Assembly (NCBI GenBank): GCA_965371445.1
Contig: CBDUYN010000015.1
Span: 1-64,000 of the forward strand
Source of the DNA: DASWIG01 sp965371445
GTDB lineage: Bacteria > Acidobacteriota > Thermoanaerobaculia > Multivoradales > J023
Reading direction: 5' to 3'
Length of the DNA: 64,000 nt
Under the pieces are notes generated by a model. That model saw nothing but the letters and a program-made list of their open reading frames with translations. It was not told the origin of the DNA and ran no database searches. Positions 27,432 through 36,252 of the stretch are shown in pieces. Both the position numbers and the translations under genes were made by a program. The stretch's first letter is position 1. Each line of letters begins with the position of its first letter.

Positions 27432-27977
27432 GTGACGGTGGGTGGCAACGGCGTGCATCAGGTTCTCTTCACTCCTTGGAGGTACGCGTATATCACCGGT
27501 CAGGACAAGGATTCCCTACCTCGCGACGAGGGGTGTTTCTTCTGTGCCGCGGCGCAAGACGGCGGCGATGTCGATCATCTTGTCGTCCACCGCAGCGACC
27601 ATCACCTGGTGATGCTCAACCGTCATCCCTACAGCTCGGGCCACTTGATGGTGGCGCCGTTCGAGCACTGCGCGGAACCGGCCGAGTGTCCGGAGCCGGC
27701 GCGCCGCGAGCTGTGGGAGGTGGTCCTCCTCGCCCGGGAGGTGCTCGCCGGGGCTTATCGGCCCGATGGCTTCAACCTGGGGATGAACCTGGGCAGCGCC
27801 GCTGGTGCCGGCGTACCGGGTCATTTCCATTTTCACGTGGTACCCCGCTGGCAGGGCGATTCGAACTTCATGGCCGTCGTGGGCGACGTCCGGCTGGTGC
27901 CGGAGGATCCGCACGCCACCTGCGTTCGTCTGCGCCGGCTTTTCGCCGTGGCGGTGGAGGAGGAAAGCGAGACGTGA
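27432..27977 (+). CDS. HIT-family nucleotide hydrolase/phosphorylase
   Basis: About 181 residues. The histidine triad is HFHFHVVPRW near the C-terminal third, preceded by GFNLGMNLGSAAGAGVPGH. An N-terminal CFFC pair (with EGCFFCAAAQ) suggests the zinc-binding Ap4A-phosphorylase-like branch. Likely acts on dinucleoside polyphosphates or AMP conjugates. The start is uncertain: GTG 27432 is used, with TTG 27414 and GTG 27453 also possible. Overlaps the next gene by 4 bases. Confidence 0.85.
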   Translation: MTVGGNGVHQVLFTPWRYAYITGQDKDSLPRDEGCFFCAAAQDGGDVDHLVVHRSDHHLVMLNRHPYSSGHLMVAPFEHCAEPAECPEPARRELWEVVLLAREVLAGAYRPDGFNLGMNLGSAAGAGVPGHFHFHVVPRWQGDSNFMAVVGDVRLVPEDPHATCVRLRRLFAVAVEEESET

Positions 27978-28480
27978 GCAAGTCGAAACGCGGCGCCGAG
28001 AAGGCTCACCGTGAGGTGGACGAAGCCAGCAGCCAAGAGAGCGCTACCGGAACGCCGGCCGCCGAGACGGCCGCCGACGAAACCGCCGAGCAGGAGACGT
28101 TCGAGGCGGTGCCGATGCCCAAAGCCGTCATCGCGATGGTGCTGGCCTGGCTCGTGCCGGGCGGTGGCCATTTGCTGCTGGGACGCCTGCCGCGGGCGGT
28201 TTTCTTTTTCGCCTGGGTCCTGCTGGCTCTCGCGCTCGGCTGCTACTTCGATGGCCGTCTGCCCTGGATGCTCGACGGCTCGCCGCTTCAGGTGCTCGCC
28301 ACCCTGGGCGCCATGGGTACCGGCATCCCCTTCTTCGCCCTGCGCTTCGGATGGGGCTATGAGGGCGACCTGAGCTCGCCGGGTTACGAGTACGGTAGCG
28401 CTTTCATCCTGGGTGCGGGGCTCATGAACATGCTTGTCGTCCTCGACTCCTGGGACATCGCCGTAGGCCGTAAATCCTAG
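27974..28480 (+). CDS. Small polytopic membrane protein (DUF6677-like)
   Basis: 168 residues, GTG start overlapping the HIT stop. The N-terminal ~50 residues are hydrophilic (Glu/Ala/Thr-rich). Then come AVIAMVLAWLVPGGGHLLLGRLPRAVFFF (the PGxGHLLLGR pattern seen in small membrane proteins of this type) and two or three more hydrophobic helices. No catalytic motif is seen. Probably co-transcribed with the next small membrane protein and lpxB. Function unknown. Confidence 0.7.
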   Translation: MSKSKRGAEKAHREVDEASSQESATGTPAAETAADETAEQETFEAVPMPKAVIAMVLAWLVPGGGHLLLGRLPRAVFFFAWVLLALALGCYFDGRLPWMLDGSPLQVLATLGAMGTGIPFFALRFGWGYEGDLSSPGYEYGSAFILGAGLMNMLVVLDSWDIAVGRKS

Positions 28481-28498
28481 ATTTTGGGAGAGCCCGCG

Positions 28499-28690
28499 AT
28501 GAGCCACTTCCTGCTGATGACCACCTACGCGACGCTCTTGAGCGTCTTTTTCGCCGTCCTCTGGCGCCGCGAGCCCAAGGCGCAGCTGAAGCTTTTCTGG
28601 CAGCTCTTTCTTGGTCTCGTCGGCGGAGCGGTGGCTCTGGCCTGGCTGATGTATCCGTTTCCCTCAGGGCCGCCGGCACCCATTCCATGA
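28499..28690 (+). CDS. Small two-helix membrane protein
   Basis: 63 residues: helix FLLMTTYATLLSVFFAVLW, a short basic loop, helix FLGLVGGAVALAWLMYPF, and a Pro-rich end. Overlaps lpxB by 4 bases (ATGA), so it is coupled to lipid A biosynthesis genes. Family not recognised. Confidence 0.65.
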   Translation: MSHFLLMTTYATLLSVFFAVLWRREPKAQLKLFWQLFLGLVGGAVALAWLMYPFPSGPPAPIP

Positions 28691-29877
28691 GCGCCGACCT
28701 GGACTTGCTGATCGTGGCCGGAGAGGCGTCGGGCGACCTGCACGGCGCGCGGCTCCTCGCCGAGCTTCGGCAAACCGTCCCCGGCCTGCGTGCCTTTGGC
28801 CTCGGCGGCGACGAGCTCGAAGCGGCCGGCTTCGAGCCGCTCGCGCATTGCTCGGAAATCGCCGTGGTGGGGATCACCGAGGCCATGAAGATCCTGCCGC
28901 GGGCCTGGCGGATCTTCCGAGACCTGCTCGCCGAGGTCGACCGCCGGGGCGCCAGGACGGCGGTCCTGATCGATTCGCCCGACTTCAACCTGCGCCTCGC
29001 CAAGAAGCTCCACCGCCGCGGCGTTCGCGTCGTCTACTACATCAGCCCTCAGCTCTGGGCTTGGCGCAAGGGACGCGTCAAATCGATCGCCCGGACGGTC
29101 GAGCGCATGCTCGTCGTCTTCAGCTTCGAGGTGGGCTTCTACCGCGAGCACGGGGTCGAGGCGGTCCACGTCGGCCACCCCCTTCTCGACGAGGTGCCTC
29201 GGCTGGAGCATGTCTGGGACCGCGATCCACGGCCCGAACGCTACACCGTGGCCCTTTTGCCGGGCTCGCGCCGCAGCGAAGTCCGCGTCATCCTGCCGAT
29301 CCTGCTCGAAAGCTTGCGGCAGATGGCCGGGCCAGTGTCCTCCCCCCTTGCTCCCCCCAGGGGGACAGTACCGCTCCGGGCGCGTCTCATTGAGGCACCG
29401 ACGGTTCCGAAGGCGATGTTCGACGAGCTCGTCGCCGAGAGCTGTCTGCCGCCGGGGCTGGAGCCGGAGCGCGTCACAAGAGACCGCTTCGAAGCCATCG
29501 CCGACTGCCACCTGGCGCTCTGCGCTTCCGGGACCGCGACCGTCGAAGTAGGGCTTTTGGGCACACCCCTCGTCGTCGTCCACCGGATCGGTCCCGTTAG
29601 CTATTTTCTGGGGAGGCTCCTGGTCGACGTCGAGCACGCCGGGATGGTGAACCTGGTCCTCGGGCGGGGGGTGGCGCCGGAGCTGCTTCAGTACGAGGCC
29701 CGTCCCGATCGGATCGCATCGGTGGCCGGCGATTTGCTTGCGAACCCGGAGGCGATCACGGCGATGCGCGCGGCTCTGGGAGAGCTGCGCGAGCGGCTCG
29801 GCACGAGCGGTGCCAGCCGCCGCGCCGCCGCCGAGGTCGCCGCTTTCTTGACGAACGGCCCGGGAGAGACGCCATGA
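28687..29877 (+). CDS. lpxB: Lipid-A-disaccharide synthase
   Basis: 396 residues. GT19 family: an N-terminal IVAGEASGDLHGARLL, YYISPQLWAWRKGR in the middle, LLPGSRRSEVR, and the C-terminal CASGTATVEVGLLGTPLVVVHRI. It joins UDP-diacylglucosamine and lipid X to form the lipid A disaccharide at the inner membrane. Around codon 218 there is an insertion-like stretch (29335-29390) containing a C-rich/G-rich palindrome in frame that replaces normal family sequence. Couples to msbA by a 4-base overlap. Confidence 0.93.
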   Translation: MSADLDLLIVAGEASGDLHGARLLAELRQTVPGLRAFGLGGDELEAAGFEPLAHCSEIAVVGITEAMKILPRAWRIFRDLLAEVDRRGARTAVLIDSPDFNLRLAKKLHRRGVRVVYYISPQLWAWRKGRVKSIARTVERMLVVFSFEVGFYREHGVEAVHVGHPLLDEVPRLEHVWDRDPRPERYTVALLPGSRRSEVRVILPILLESLRQMAGPVSSPLAPPRGTVPLRARLIEAPTVPKAMFDELVAESCLPPGLEPERVTRDRFEAIADCHLALCASGTATVEVGLLGTPLVVVHRIGPVSYFLGRLLVDVEHAGMVNLVLGRGVAPELLQYEARPDRIASVAGDLLANPEAITAMRAALGELRERLGTSGASRRAAAEVAAFLTNGPGETP

Positions 29878-31763
29878 CCGCTTTCCTCTGGCGCTACTTC
29901 AAGCGCTACAGCGCGTGGACACTCGTCGCGATCTTGACGACGTTCGTCTTCGCGTCCTCGACCGTCCTCCTGCTGCCGGTCTTTCGCCTCATCCTCTCCG
30001 ACGTCATCCGAACCGACCAGGTGAGCCTGCTCGGCGGCGCGGGTGCGGGGGCTGTCGAAGACGGCGGGAAAGTCGAGGAGGACCCGGTACGCTCCTGGCG
30101 CGAGCGTCTTGGCCTCGACGTCGACATGGACGAGCTGATCGATCGTACCTGGACGGACGTGCGCCAACGTTTCGGGCTCACCGACTCGCGGCTGGTCTGG
30201 TTCTTACCGTTTCTCTTTGCGGTAGTCTTTCTGCTGCGAAGCTTTTCGGCTTTGGTCAACGGATACATCTTTCAGATCATCGGCCTGGGCACGACGAACG
30301 ATGTGCGGAACCATCTCTACGAGCGGATCCTTCACCAATCGAGCCGTTTCTACGCCGAGCACCCCTCGGGCGAGCTCGTCAGCCGCGTGGGCAACGACGT
30401 GGTGGTGATGCAGAACGCGGTCTCGAACCGTCTGCTCGACCTCTTTCAACAGTCGGTGACGCTTGTCTTCCTGATCGTCTTCCTGCTGTTCATGAACCTG
30501 AAGCTGGCGCTCGTCTGTTTCGTCGTCGTGCCGGCGGTTTTTTATCCGATCGTGCGCTTCGGCCAGGGGATGCGCAAGACCAGCCGCCGCAGCCAGGAGC
30601 GCCTGGCGGACCTCTCGAACCTGGTGGCCGAGGCGGTCCGGGGCCATCGGGTGGTGAAGGCTTTCGGCATGGAAGGCTTCGAGCTGGCGCGTTTTTGTGA
30701 AGCGACCCGCCGGCATCTGAAGGTCAAGCTCAAGGCGCAGCTCCTCGCTAACGCTTCGGGGCCGGTGGTCGAGACCCTGGCCGTCTTCGGCGCCGTCGCC
30801 TTCCTCGTCTATGTCGGCTACGCGGTGCGCTCGGGCGAGCTCGAGCCGTCGGAGATCATGACTTTTTTGAGCGGCCTTGTGATGCTCTACGACCCGGTGC
30901 GCAAGCTCAACAAGGTCAACTTGATCCTTCAGGAGGCGCTCGCCGCGGCCTACCGGATCAAGGACGTCATGGAGATCCCCCAGGACGTCGCCGAGCGGCC
31001 CGGCGCCGAGGAGCTCTCGGGCGAGGACCTGAGGATCGCTTTCGAGGACGTCGCCTTCAGTTACGAGAGGGGCGACGCCGCGGTGCTGAAGTCGATCGAC
31101 CTCGTGATCGAGCCGGGTGAGGTGGTGGCGCTTGTCGGTCCCTCGGGTGCGGGCAAGTCGACCCTCGTCAACCTCCTACCGCGCTTTTTCGACCCCGACC
31201 GGGGACGCGTCACCTTGGGAGGCCGAGACCTGCACGACCTGACGCTTCAAAGCCTGCGCGCCCAGATCGGCGTCGTCACCCAGGACACGATCCTCTTCAA
31301 CGACACGATCCGCAACAACATCGCCTACGGGCGCGAGGACCTGCCCCTGGAGCGGGTACGAGCCGCCGCTCAGGCGGCCTATGCCGACGAGTTCGTCGGG
31401 AAGCTGTCCCAAGGGTACGACACGGTGATCGGCGAGAGCGGGCTCAAGCTTTCCGGCGGCCAGCGCCAGCGTCTGGCGATCGCTCGCGCTCTCGTCAAGG
31501 ACCCGCCGATCCTGATCCTCGACGAGGCGACTTCCCATCTCGACAGCGAGGCCGAGGTGCTGGTACAAAAGGCCCTCTATCGTCTGATGGAGGGGCGGAC
31601 GGCTCTGGTGATCGCCCACCGCCTCTCGACGATCAAGCGGGCCGACCGGATCCTGGTGATGGAGAACGGTCGGGTGGTGGAGGAGGGGACCCACGGCGAG
31701 CTCCTGGAGCGGGGCGGCCTCTACCGTCGCCTCCACGAGCTCCAGTTCAAGGACGAGGTGTAG
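29874..31763 (+). CDS. msbA: MsbA-type lipid A flippase (ABC exporter)
   Basis: 629 residues. Fused transmembrane (residues ~15-330, six helices) and nucleotide-binding domains: Walker A GPSGAGKST (~422-430), signature LSGGQRQR (~526), Walker B ILILDEATSHLD, and the H-loop IAHRLSTI. Residues ~55-95 form an acidic loop insertion between the first helices. It flips core lipid A across the inner membrane. Its position directly after lpxB supports MsbA over a drug exporter. Confidence 0.9.
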   Translation: MTAFLWRYFKRYSAWTLVAILTTFVFASSTVLLLPVFRLILSDVIRTDQVSLLGGAGAGAVEDGGKVEEDPVRSWRERLGLDVDMDELIDRTWTDVRQRFGLTDSRLVWFLPFLFAVVFLLRSFSALVNGYIFQIIGLGTTNDVRNHLYERILHQSSRFYAEHPSGELVSRVGNDVVVMQNAVSNRLLDLFQQSVTLVFLIVFLLFMNLKLALVCFVVVPAVFYPIVRFGQGMRKTSRRSQERLADLSNLVAEAVRGHRVVKAFGMEGFELARFCEATRRHLKVKLKAQLLANASGPVVETLAVFGAVAFLVYVGYAVRSGELEPSEIMTFLSGLVMLYDPVRKLNKVNLILQEALAAAYRIKDVMEIPQDVAERPGAEELSGEDLRIAFEDVAFSYERGDAAVLKSIDLVIEPGEVVALVGPSGAGKSTLVNLLPRFFDPDRGRVTLGGRDLHDLTLQSLRAQIGVVTQDTILFNDTIRNNIAYGREDLPLERVRAAAQAAYADEFVGKLSQGYDTVIGESGLKLSGGQRQRLAIARALVKDPPILILDEATSHLDSEAEVLVQKALYRLMEGRTALVIAHRLSTIKRADRILVMENGRVVEEGTHGELLERGGLYRRLHELQFKDEV

Positions 31764-31768
31764 GGGCG

Positions 31769-32659
31769 ATGCGCAGCATGACGGGATTTGGCCAGGGATC
31801 GGCGGAGAGCGAGCGTCTCCACGCGACGGTGACGCTACGTGGCGTCAACCACCGTTTCTTCGACCTCGTGCTGCGTCTGCGGGACGAGTACCGGGACATG
31901 GAACCCGCGCTGCGCGAGCTCCTTTCCCGTGAGGTCGTCCGCGGACGGCTGGAGGCGAGCCTGGAGGTCGAGCCCCTGGGGACGCGCGGCGTCGACGTCA
32001 CGGTCGACGAAGAGACGGCGGAAGCCCTGTACGCCGTCCAGCAGAAGCTCCGAGGCCGCGGGTTGATCGAGCAGGGGCTCACGTTCTCGGACCTCCTGCG
32101 TCTACCTGACGTGTTGCGGGTCAAGGCCCGCGAGTCGGAGTGGACGGCGGCGGACCGCGACGTCGTCCTGGCGGCGGCGGCGAAGGCCCTGGAGCAACTG
32201 GTCGCGGCCCGCCGCACCGAGGGCGAGAAGCTCCGTGCCTTGTTTCTGCCGCGGCTCGACGGTCTCGCCGAGATCGCCGAGAGCTTGAAGGCACGACGGG
32301 CGGCGGTTGCCGCCGAGCTGGCCGATGGCCTTCGGACGCGGATCCGCGGCCTCCTCGTCGCCGAGGACGCCGCCGAGGCCCTCGACGAGGACCGTCTGGC
32401 CCAGGAGGTGGCGATCCTGGTCGACAAGAGCGACGTCTCCGAGGAGCTCGACCGGCTCGCGTCGCACGTCGAGCATTTTCGCGAGGTGATGGAGAAGGAG
32501 GGGAGCCTCGGCAAACGCCTCGACTTCCTGACCCAGGAGGTCTTTCGCGAGCTCAACACCCTGGGCGCCAAGTGCCGCGACAGCGAGATGACGCGTCAAG
32601 TCCTCGACGGCAAGGTGCTCTGCGAACAGATCCGCGAGCAGGTCCAGAACGTGGAGTAG
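31769..32659 (+). CDS. yicC: YicC-family endoribonuclease
   Basis: 296 residues. N-terminal RSMTGFGQG and VNHRFFDLVLRLRDEY and the C-terminal KRLDFLTQEVFRELNTLGAKCRD are the two conserved YicC domains. Members act as endoribonucleases. Five bases after msbA. In many bacteria yicC precedes gmk; here the gmk-rpoZ link is broken and rpoZ lies 5.8 kb away. Confidence 0.92.
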   Translation: MRSMTGFGQGSAESERLHATVTLRGVNHRFFDLVLRLRDEYRDMEPALRELLSREVVRGRLEASLEVEPLGTRGVDVTVDEETAEALYAVQQKLRGRGLIEQGLTFSDLLRLPDVLRVKARESEWTAADRDVVLAAAAKALEQLVAARRTEGEKLRALFLPRLDGLAEIAESLKARRAAVAAELADGLRTRIRGLLVAEDAAEALDEDRLAQEVAILVDKSDVSEELDRLASHVEHFREVMEKEGSLGKRLDFLTQEVFRELNTLGAKCRDSEMTRQVLDGKVLCEQIREQVQNVE

Positions 32660-33119
32660 GGCAGGCTGCGCCGCAGCTCGACCCTCGGCACGCTACCGGC
32701 GGCGGGTGCGGCTCCGGTGCTCCCCCCGTTTTAGGTGCCGCGTCTGTCGGACACAGGCTCCTTGACACCTCGATCCAGATTCACTATGCCCTTGGAGCAA
32801 CGACTGGAGGGGCGGTCGAAGGAGATCATTGGCGTGACGTACGACTCATGGACGTCCGAGTTGGAACCTGCCCCTGGCGATCTGCGCATCGTCCAGGCCT
32901 TCCTCGCCACCCGGGTCCGGACGCTCGACGGCACCGGGTCCGGGCCGTGGTCCGCGACGAGGAGGAGCCGCCGGACCAGATCGTCGAGCCGAGCCTGGAG
33001 GAGGCCTACCTCGCCGTCGTCGGGAGCCAGGGTGTGCGTCGCGGCGACGAGCGGACCCGGCTTGCGGGATCGATCCTCGACCTGGAAAGCTGGCGCCAGG
33101 CGGCGTGAGCTTTCCTGGT
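32660..33119 (+). other. Gene-poor segment with coding remnants
   Basis: No intact gene. About 32930-33108 reads VVRDEEEPPDQIVEPSLEEAYLAVV and a short tail ending ESWRQAA, resembling the C terminus of an ABC-transporter ATPase (PSLEExYL motif). About 32835-32900 reads a PGDLRIVQAFL-like fragment. A short element CCCCCCGTTTTAGGTGCC at 32720 recurs in slightly different form at 36208. Confidence 0.4.
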
Positions 33120-33148
33120 TGACTCGGGAAGGGAGATCTGGTATCATT
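33120..33148 (+). promoter_or_regulatory. Sigma-70 promoter of the M6 protease gene
   Basis: TTGACT, 17 bases, TATCAT, about 115 bases before the protease ATG. Good match to the housekeeping consensus. Confidence 0.6.
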
Positions 33149-33265
33149 GGTATGAACTCAGAACCAGCTCAGGCTGGAGCGCGGACAGCGGTTTTTCCAC
33201 GCCGGATCCGAATCGCCCCCAAAAGGGATGTCCGCCTCCGTGGCATGGGCACCGAGGAGGATTCG

Positions 33266-34918
33266 ATGAGAAAGCGCAGAGCTCCTTTCCTGGCCATCGG
33301 GCTCACTTACTTCTTCTGCGCGGCTGCCGCAAGTGCTACGATCCCACCTAGGGAAGGCGCTTCATGGCCGCAGGCGTACCATGAGCGGATCGCGCAACAA
33401 CCCAACGCTTTTACCTACTCCCATGCCTATCTTCCGCTGATGGCGAGAATTCAACAGAACCGCCTGGCGGTCGCCAGCGGGCAAATGACGCTGACTGCCG
33501 CTGCGGCCGCCGGGGGCACCGTCGTGTCCGGAACCAAGGAGATACCTGTTCTCCTGGCGACGTTCAGCGACACGGCGGGGGACCCCTTCCCGCCGGGGAA
33601 TCTGCAAACGGAACTTTTTGACGGCCCGTGGCCCTCGGGAACAATGGCGGAATATTACCAAGAGATCTCCTACGGGGCCTTCACCGTCACCGGAACCGTT
33701 TTTCCCTGGCAGGCGCTCGCCAACGACGACACGTTCTACGAAGGCGGGTGCAACGGGTTGTGCGTGGCCGCCAACACCGCGAAGTTGCTGGAAGAGACCT
33801 TGGATTCGAACGACGCCGCCATCAACTTCTCGCAATACGACAACGATGGCCCCGACGGGGTTCCGAACTCCGGAGATGACGACGGTTTCGTGGACTTCGT
33901 CGCTTTTGTGCACCCGGAAAACGGTGGCGAGTGCGGCACTAGCAATCTCTGGTCCCACCGATGGGTATACAGCGGCTGGACCGGCACGACCTACACTACC
34001 AATGACTCAAAAGCCGGAGGCGGCAAGATTCAAATCGACGACTACGTGCTCATGCCGGCCGTGGCCTGCGACGGTTCGACGATGATACAAATCGGGGTCT
34101 TCGCCCATGAGTTCGGTCATGCCTTTGGTCTCCCTGACCTCTACGACACTGACCCCGACAATGGAACGTCCGCGGGCATCGGCAACTGGGGCCTGATGGC
34201 ATCCGGCTCTTGGGGCGGCGACGGTGCAAGCCCTGAGCGGCCGTCGCACATGTCGGCTTGGTCGAAGCATTTCCTGGGCTGGCTCACGCCCACCGAGGTG
34301 ACCGGCGATCTGGATCCCGCAAGCCTTTCAGACATCGAAGGAAACGCGTTCGCCTACAAGGTCCCCATTTCCGCCAATCAGTACTTCCTGGTCAGTAATC
34401 GGCAGCAGAGGCTTTTTGACTCCGCACTGCCCGCCGCCGGGATCCTCATCTGGCAGATCAACGAGACGGTCATCGATGCCGGCTTGATCAACAACCGGGT
34501 GAATGCCGATGAAAACAACAAAGGTGTCGACCTCGAGGAAGCGGACGGCCTGAACCAGCTCGACGACGCGGCGAACCGTGGTGACGCCGGCGATATGTTC
34601 CCCGGCTCCGCGGGAAGGCGAAAGTTCGACAAGACGAGTAGCCCGAGCAGCTCCGGATCGGTTGCCGTCTGCGCGATCAGCGACTCCGCAAATCCCATGA
34701 CCGCGAAGATCTTGGTCACGACGGACCAATGTGAAGACGGAGGCGGAGAAGGAGATGACGACGACGACGGGAGCCTCTGCTCGAGCGTGACCGCCCCTTC
34801 GGTTGGCGGAGGCCAGAGGTTCCTTTACCTGACGCTGCTGCTCCTGCCGGTTCTGCTGGCCGCCGGACTGGCGGCCCGGGACCTGTGGAACCGTAAGGCC
34901 GTTACCTTGAGAACATGA
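33266..34918 (+). CDS. Secreted M6-family (immune-inhibitor-A-like) metalloprotease
   Basis: 550 residues. N-terminal signal peptide (RKRRAPFLAIGLTYFFCAAAASA), then a propeptide-like region. The zinc site is HEFGHAFGLPDLYD at about residue 283. C-terminal: an acidic Gly/Asp-rich linker, a hydrophobic helix (FLYLTLLLLPVLLAAGLAA) and basic residues, reminiscent of a C-terminal sorting signal. Expected to degrade proteins outside the cell or at the surface. ATG 33266 has an AGGAGG site. Overlaps the Lgt-like gene by 4 bases. Confidence 0.85.
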   Translation: MRKRRAPFLAIGLTYFFCAAAASATIPPREGASWPQAYHERIAQQPNAFTYSHAYLPLMARIQQNRLAVASGQMTLTAAAAAGGTVVSGTKEIPVLLATFSDTAGDPFPPGNLQTELFDGPWPSGTMAEYYQEISYGAFTVTGTVFPWQALANDDTFYEGGCNGLCVAANTAKLLEETLDSNDAAINFSQYDNDGPDGVPNSGDDDGFVDFVAFVHPENGGECGTSNLWSHRWVYSGWTGTTYTTNDSKAGGGKIQIDDYVLMPAVACDGSTMIQIGVFAHEFGHAFGLPDLYDTDPDNGTSAGIGNWGLMASGSWGGDGASPERPSHMSAWSKHFLGWLTPTEVTGDLDPASLSDIEGNAFAYKVPISANQYFLVSNRQQRLFDSALPAAGILIWQINETVIDAGLINNRVNADENNKGVDLEEADGLNQLDDAANRGDAGDMFPGSAGRRKFDKTSSPSSSGSVAVCAISDSANPMTAKILVTTDQCEDGGGEGDDDDDGSLCSSVTAPSVGGGQRFLYLTLLLLPVLLAAGLAARDLWNRKAVTLRT

Positions 34919-35703
34919 AGCCGATTCTTTTCCAGATCGGGGAATTAAACGTCCCCTCCTACCTTTTTATGCTGGCTGGAGGGGCGTGCGTGTTCTTGTG
35001 GGTCAGTTTGGTCTTAGCGGAACGCGAACGGCTGCCGAGGTACAAGGTGGCCGCGCTTCTGGGGGCCGTCTATGTCGCGGCTCTAGTCGGTTCGCGTCTC
35101 CTCTTCGTCCTGGAGAACCCTCGGCAATTCGCCAGCCGTCAGGTGGTTTTCAGTCCCCTCCCGGGAGGCTACGCTTCTCAGGGCGGTCTGATCCTGGCCC
35201 TCGCGGTCGGGTCTTTTCTCGCCCTCTCTTTTCGGTTGCCTTGGGGATCCGTCGCGGACTCGATCGTCCTCGGCCTGTGTTTCTTGGGTTTCTCGGGGCG
35301 CCTCGGGTGTTTCCTGGCAGGCTGTTGCTACGGGCGCCCCACCACGTTGCCGTGGGGCGTCGCATTTCCTCCGGGGAGCGAGGCGGCCAAGCGGTGGGGC
35401 GCCGGAGTTCCGGTTCATCCCGCACAGCTTTACGAAGCTGCCGCTTTTATCGGCTTCGCCGGGTTGTACTTCTGGATCAGGAGGCGGCGGAGCTTTGCCG
35501 GCCAGACATTCTTATGGGTTTTGGTGGCCTATTCGGCAACTCGCTTCGGCAACGAGTTCTTCCGCGGGGATCCGCGGACCGAGCTCGGCGGCCTGACGGC
35601 ACCGCAGTGGCTCGGTCTGTCGCTGATCATCTTTTCGCTTGTCATGCTGCGAATGATGCGGAGCCGGTCCGGCCGAGGCGCGGCCGAATACGCGGGTCCA
35701 TAG
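34915..35703 (+). CDS. lgt: Prolipoprotein diacylglyceryl transferase-like enzyme
   Basis: 262 residues, seven hydrophobic helices. Signature region: GRLGCFLAGCCYGRPTTLPWG, then VPVHPAQLYEA. Lgt transfers diacylglycerol to the lipobox cysteine. The His of the usual FHGG motif, essential in E. coli Lgt, is Gln here (YASQGG). It may therefore be an Lgt paralogue rather than the housekeeping copy. Translational coupling to the M6 protease suggests a shared role in surface-protein maturation. Confidence 0.8.
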   Translation: MKPILFQIGELNVPSYLFMLAGGACVFLWVSLVLAERERLPRYKVAALLGAVYVAALVGSRLLFVLENPRQFASRQVVFSPLPGGYASQGGLILALAVGSFLALSFRLPWGSVADSIVLGLCFLGFSGRLGCFLAGCCYGRPTTLPWGVAFPPGSEAAKRWGAGVPVHPAQLYEAAAFIGFAGLYFWIRRRRSFAGQTFLWVLVAYSATRFGNEFFRGDPRTELGGLTAPQWLGLSLIIFSLVMLRMMRSRSGRGAAEYAGP

Positions 35704-35734
35704 CTCGATTCCAACCTGCAGAAAGGGAATGCCC

Positions 35735-36172
35735 ATGCGAATCACCAGGTGCTTATCGCTGTTTGCCGGCATGATCCTCGCCACCGGGGCCGTGCATTGT
35801 CAGTCCGACGAGCCGGAAGCGGAGAAAGAGGTCGTCCCGGCCGTGGCTCTGGAGGCGCTCGCGGCGCAGCCGCAGGCCTACGTGAAGAAGCCGATACGGG
35901 TCGAGGGACTCCTCGAAAACGAGGGAAAGAACTACTTCACGGACCTTCGAATCGTCTTGAAGTCCGAGGAGGACGACTTCGTCTACGTGCGTCCATGGCT
36001 GCCGGTGGAGCTGCCGCCGATGCCTCCCGGAGTCACCGGAAAAAGGCCTGAAACGCTGGCCAAGTATCTGGGGAAAAAGGTCGAGCTGACCGCGGTGCTC
36101 GACCGTGGAACGCTCAAAAGCGTCGGCGAAGTCTACTGTCTGGAAGTCCGTTCAGCCAAGATCATCGAGTAG
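35735..36172 (+). CDS. Secreted/lipid-anchored hypothetical protein
   Basis: 145 residues. N-terminal hydrophobic signal (LSLFAGMILATGAVHC) ending at a Cys, though the lipobox is poor. The mature part has a VEGLLENEGKNYFTDLRIVL and VELTAVLDRG pattern suggestive of an OB-like beta barrel, as in small periplasmic proteins. ATG 35735 is preferred over 35729 because GAAAGGG is 7 bases upstream. Function not recognised. Confidence 0.6.
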   Translation: MRITRCLSLFAGMILATGAVHCQSDEPEAEKEVVPAVALEALAAQPQAYVKKPIRVEGLLENEGKNYFTDLRIVLKSEEDDFVYVRPWLPVELPPMPPGVTGKRPETLAKYLGKKVELTAVLDRGTLKSVGEVYCLEVRSAKIIE

Positions 36173-36252
36173 CGCAACGAAGGGGAGCGTCGGCGCGAGA
36201 AGCCCCCCCCGTTTAAGGTGCCACGCTAACCGAAGTCCTTTGATATCCCGCC

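Noticed and set aside
32735..33265. Long N-terminal extension of the M6 protease frame
   Set aside because: A signal peptide starts at ATG 33266 with AGGAGG upstream, and a consensus promoter lies inside the supposed extension.
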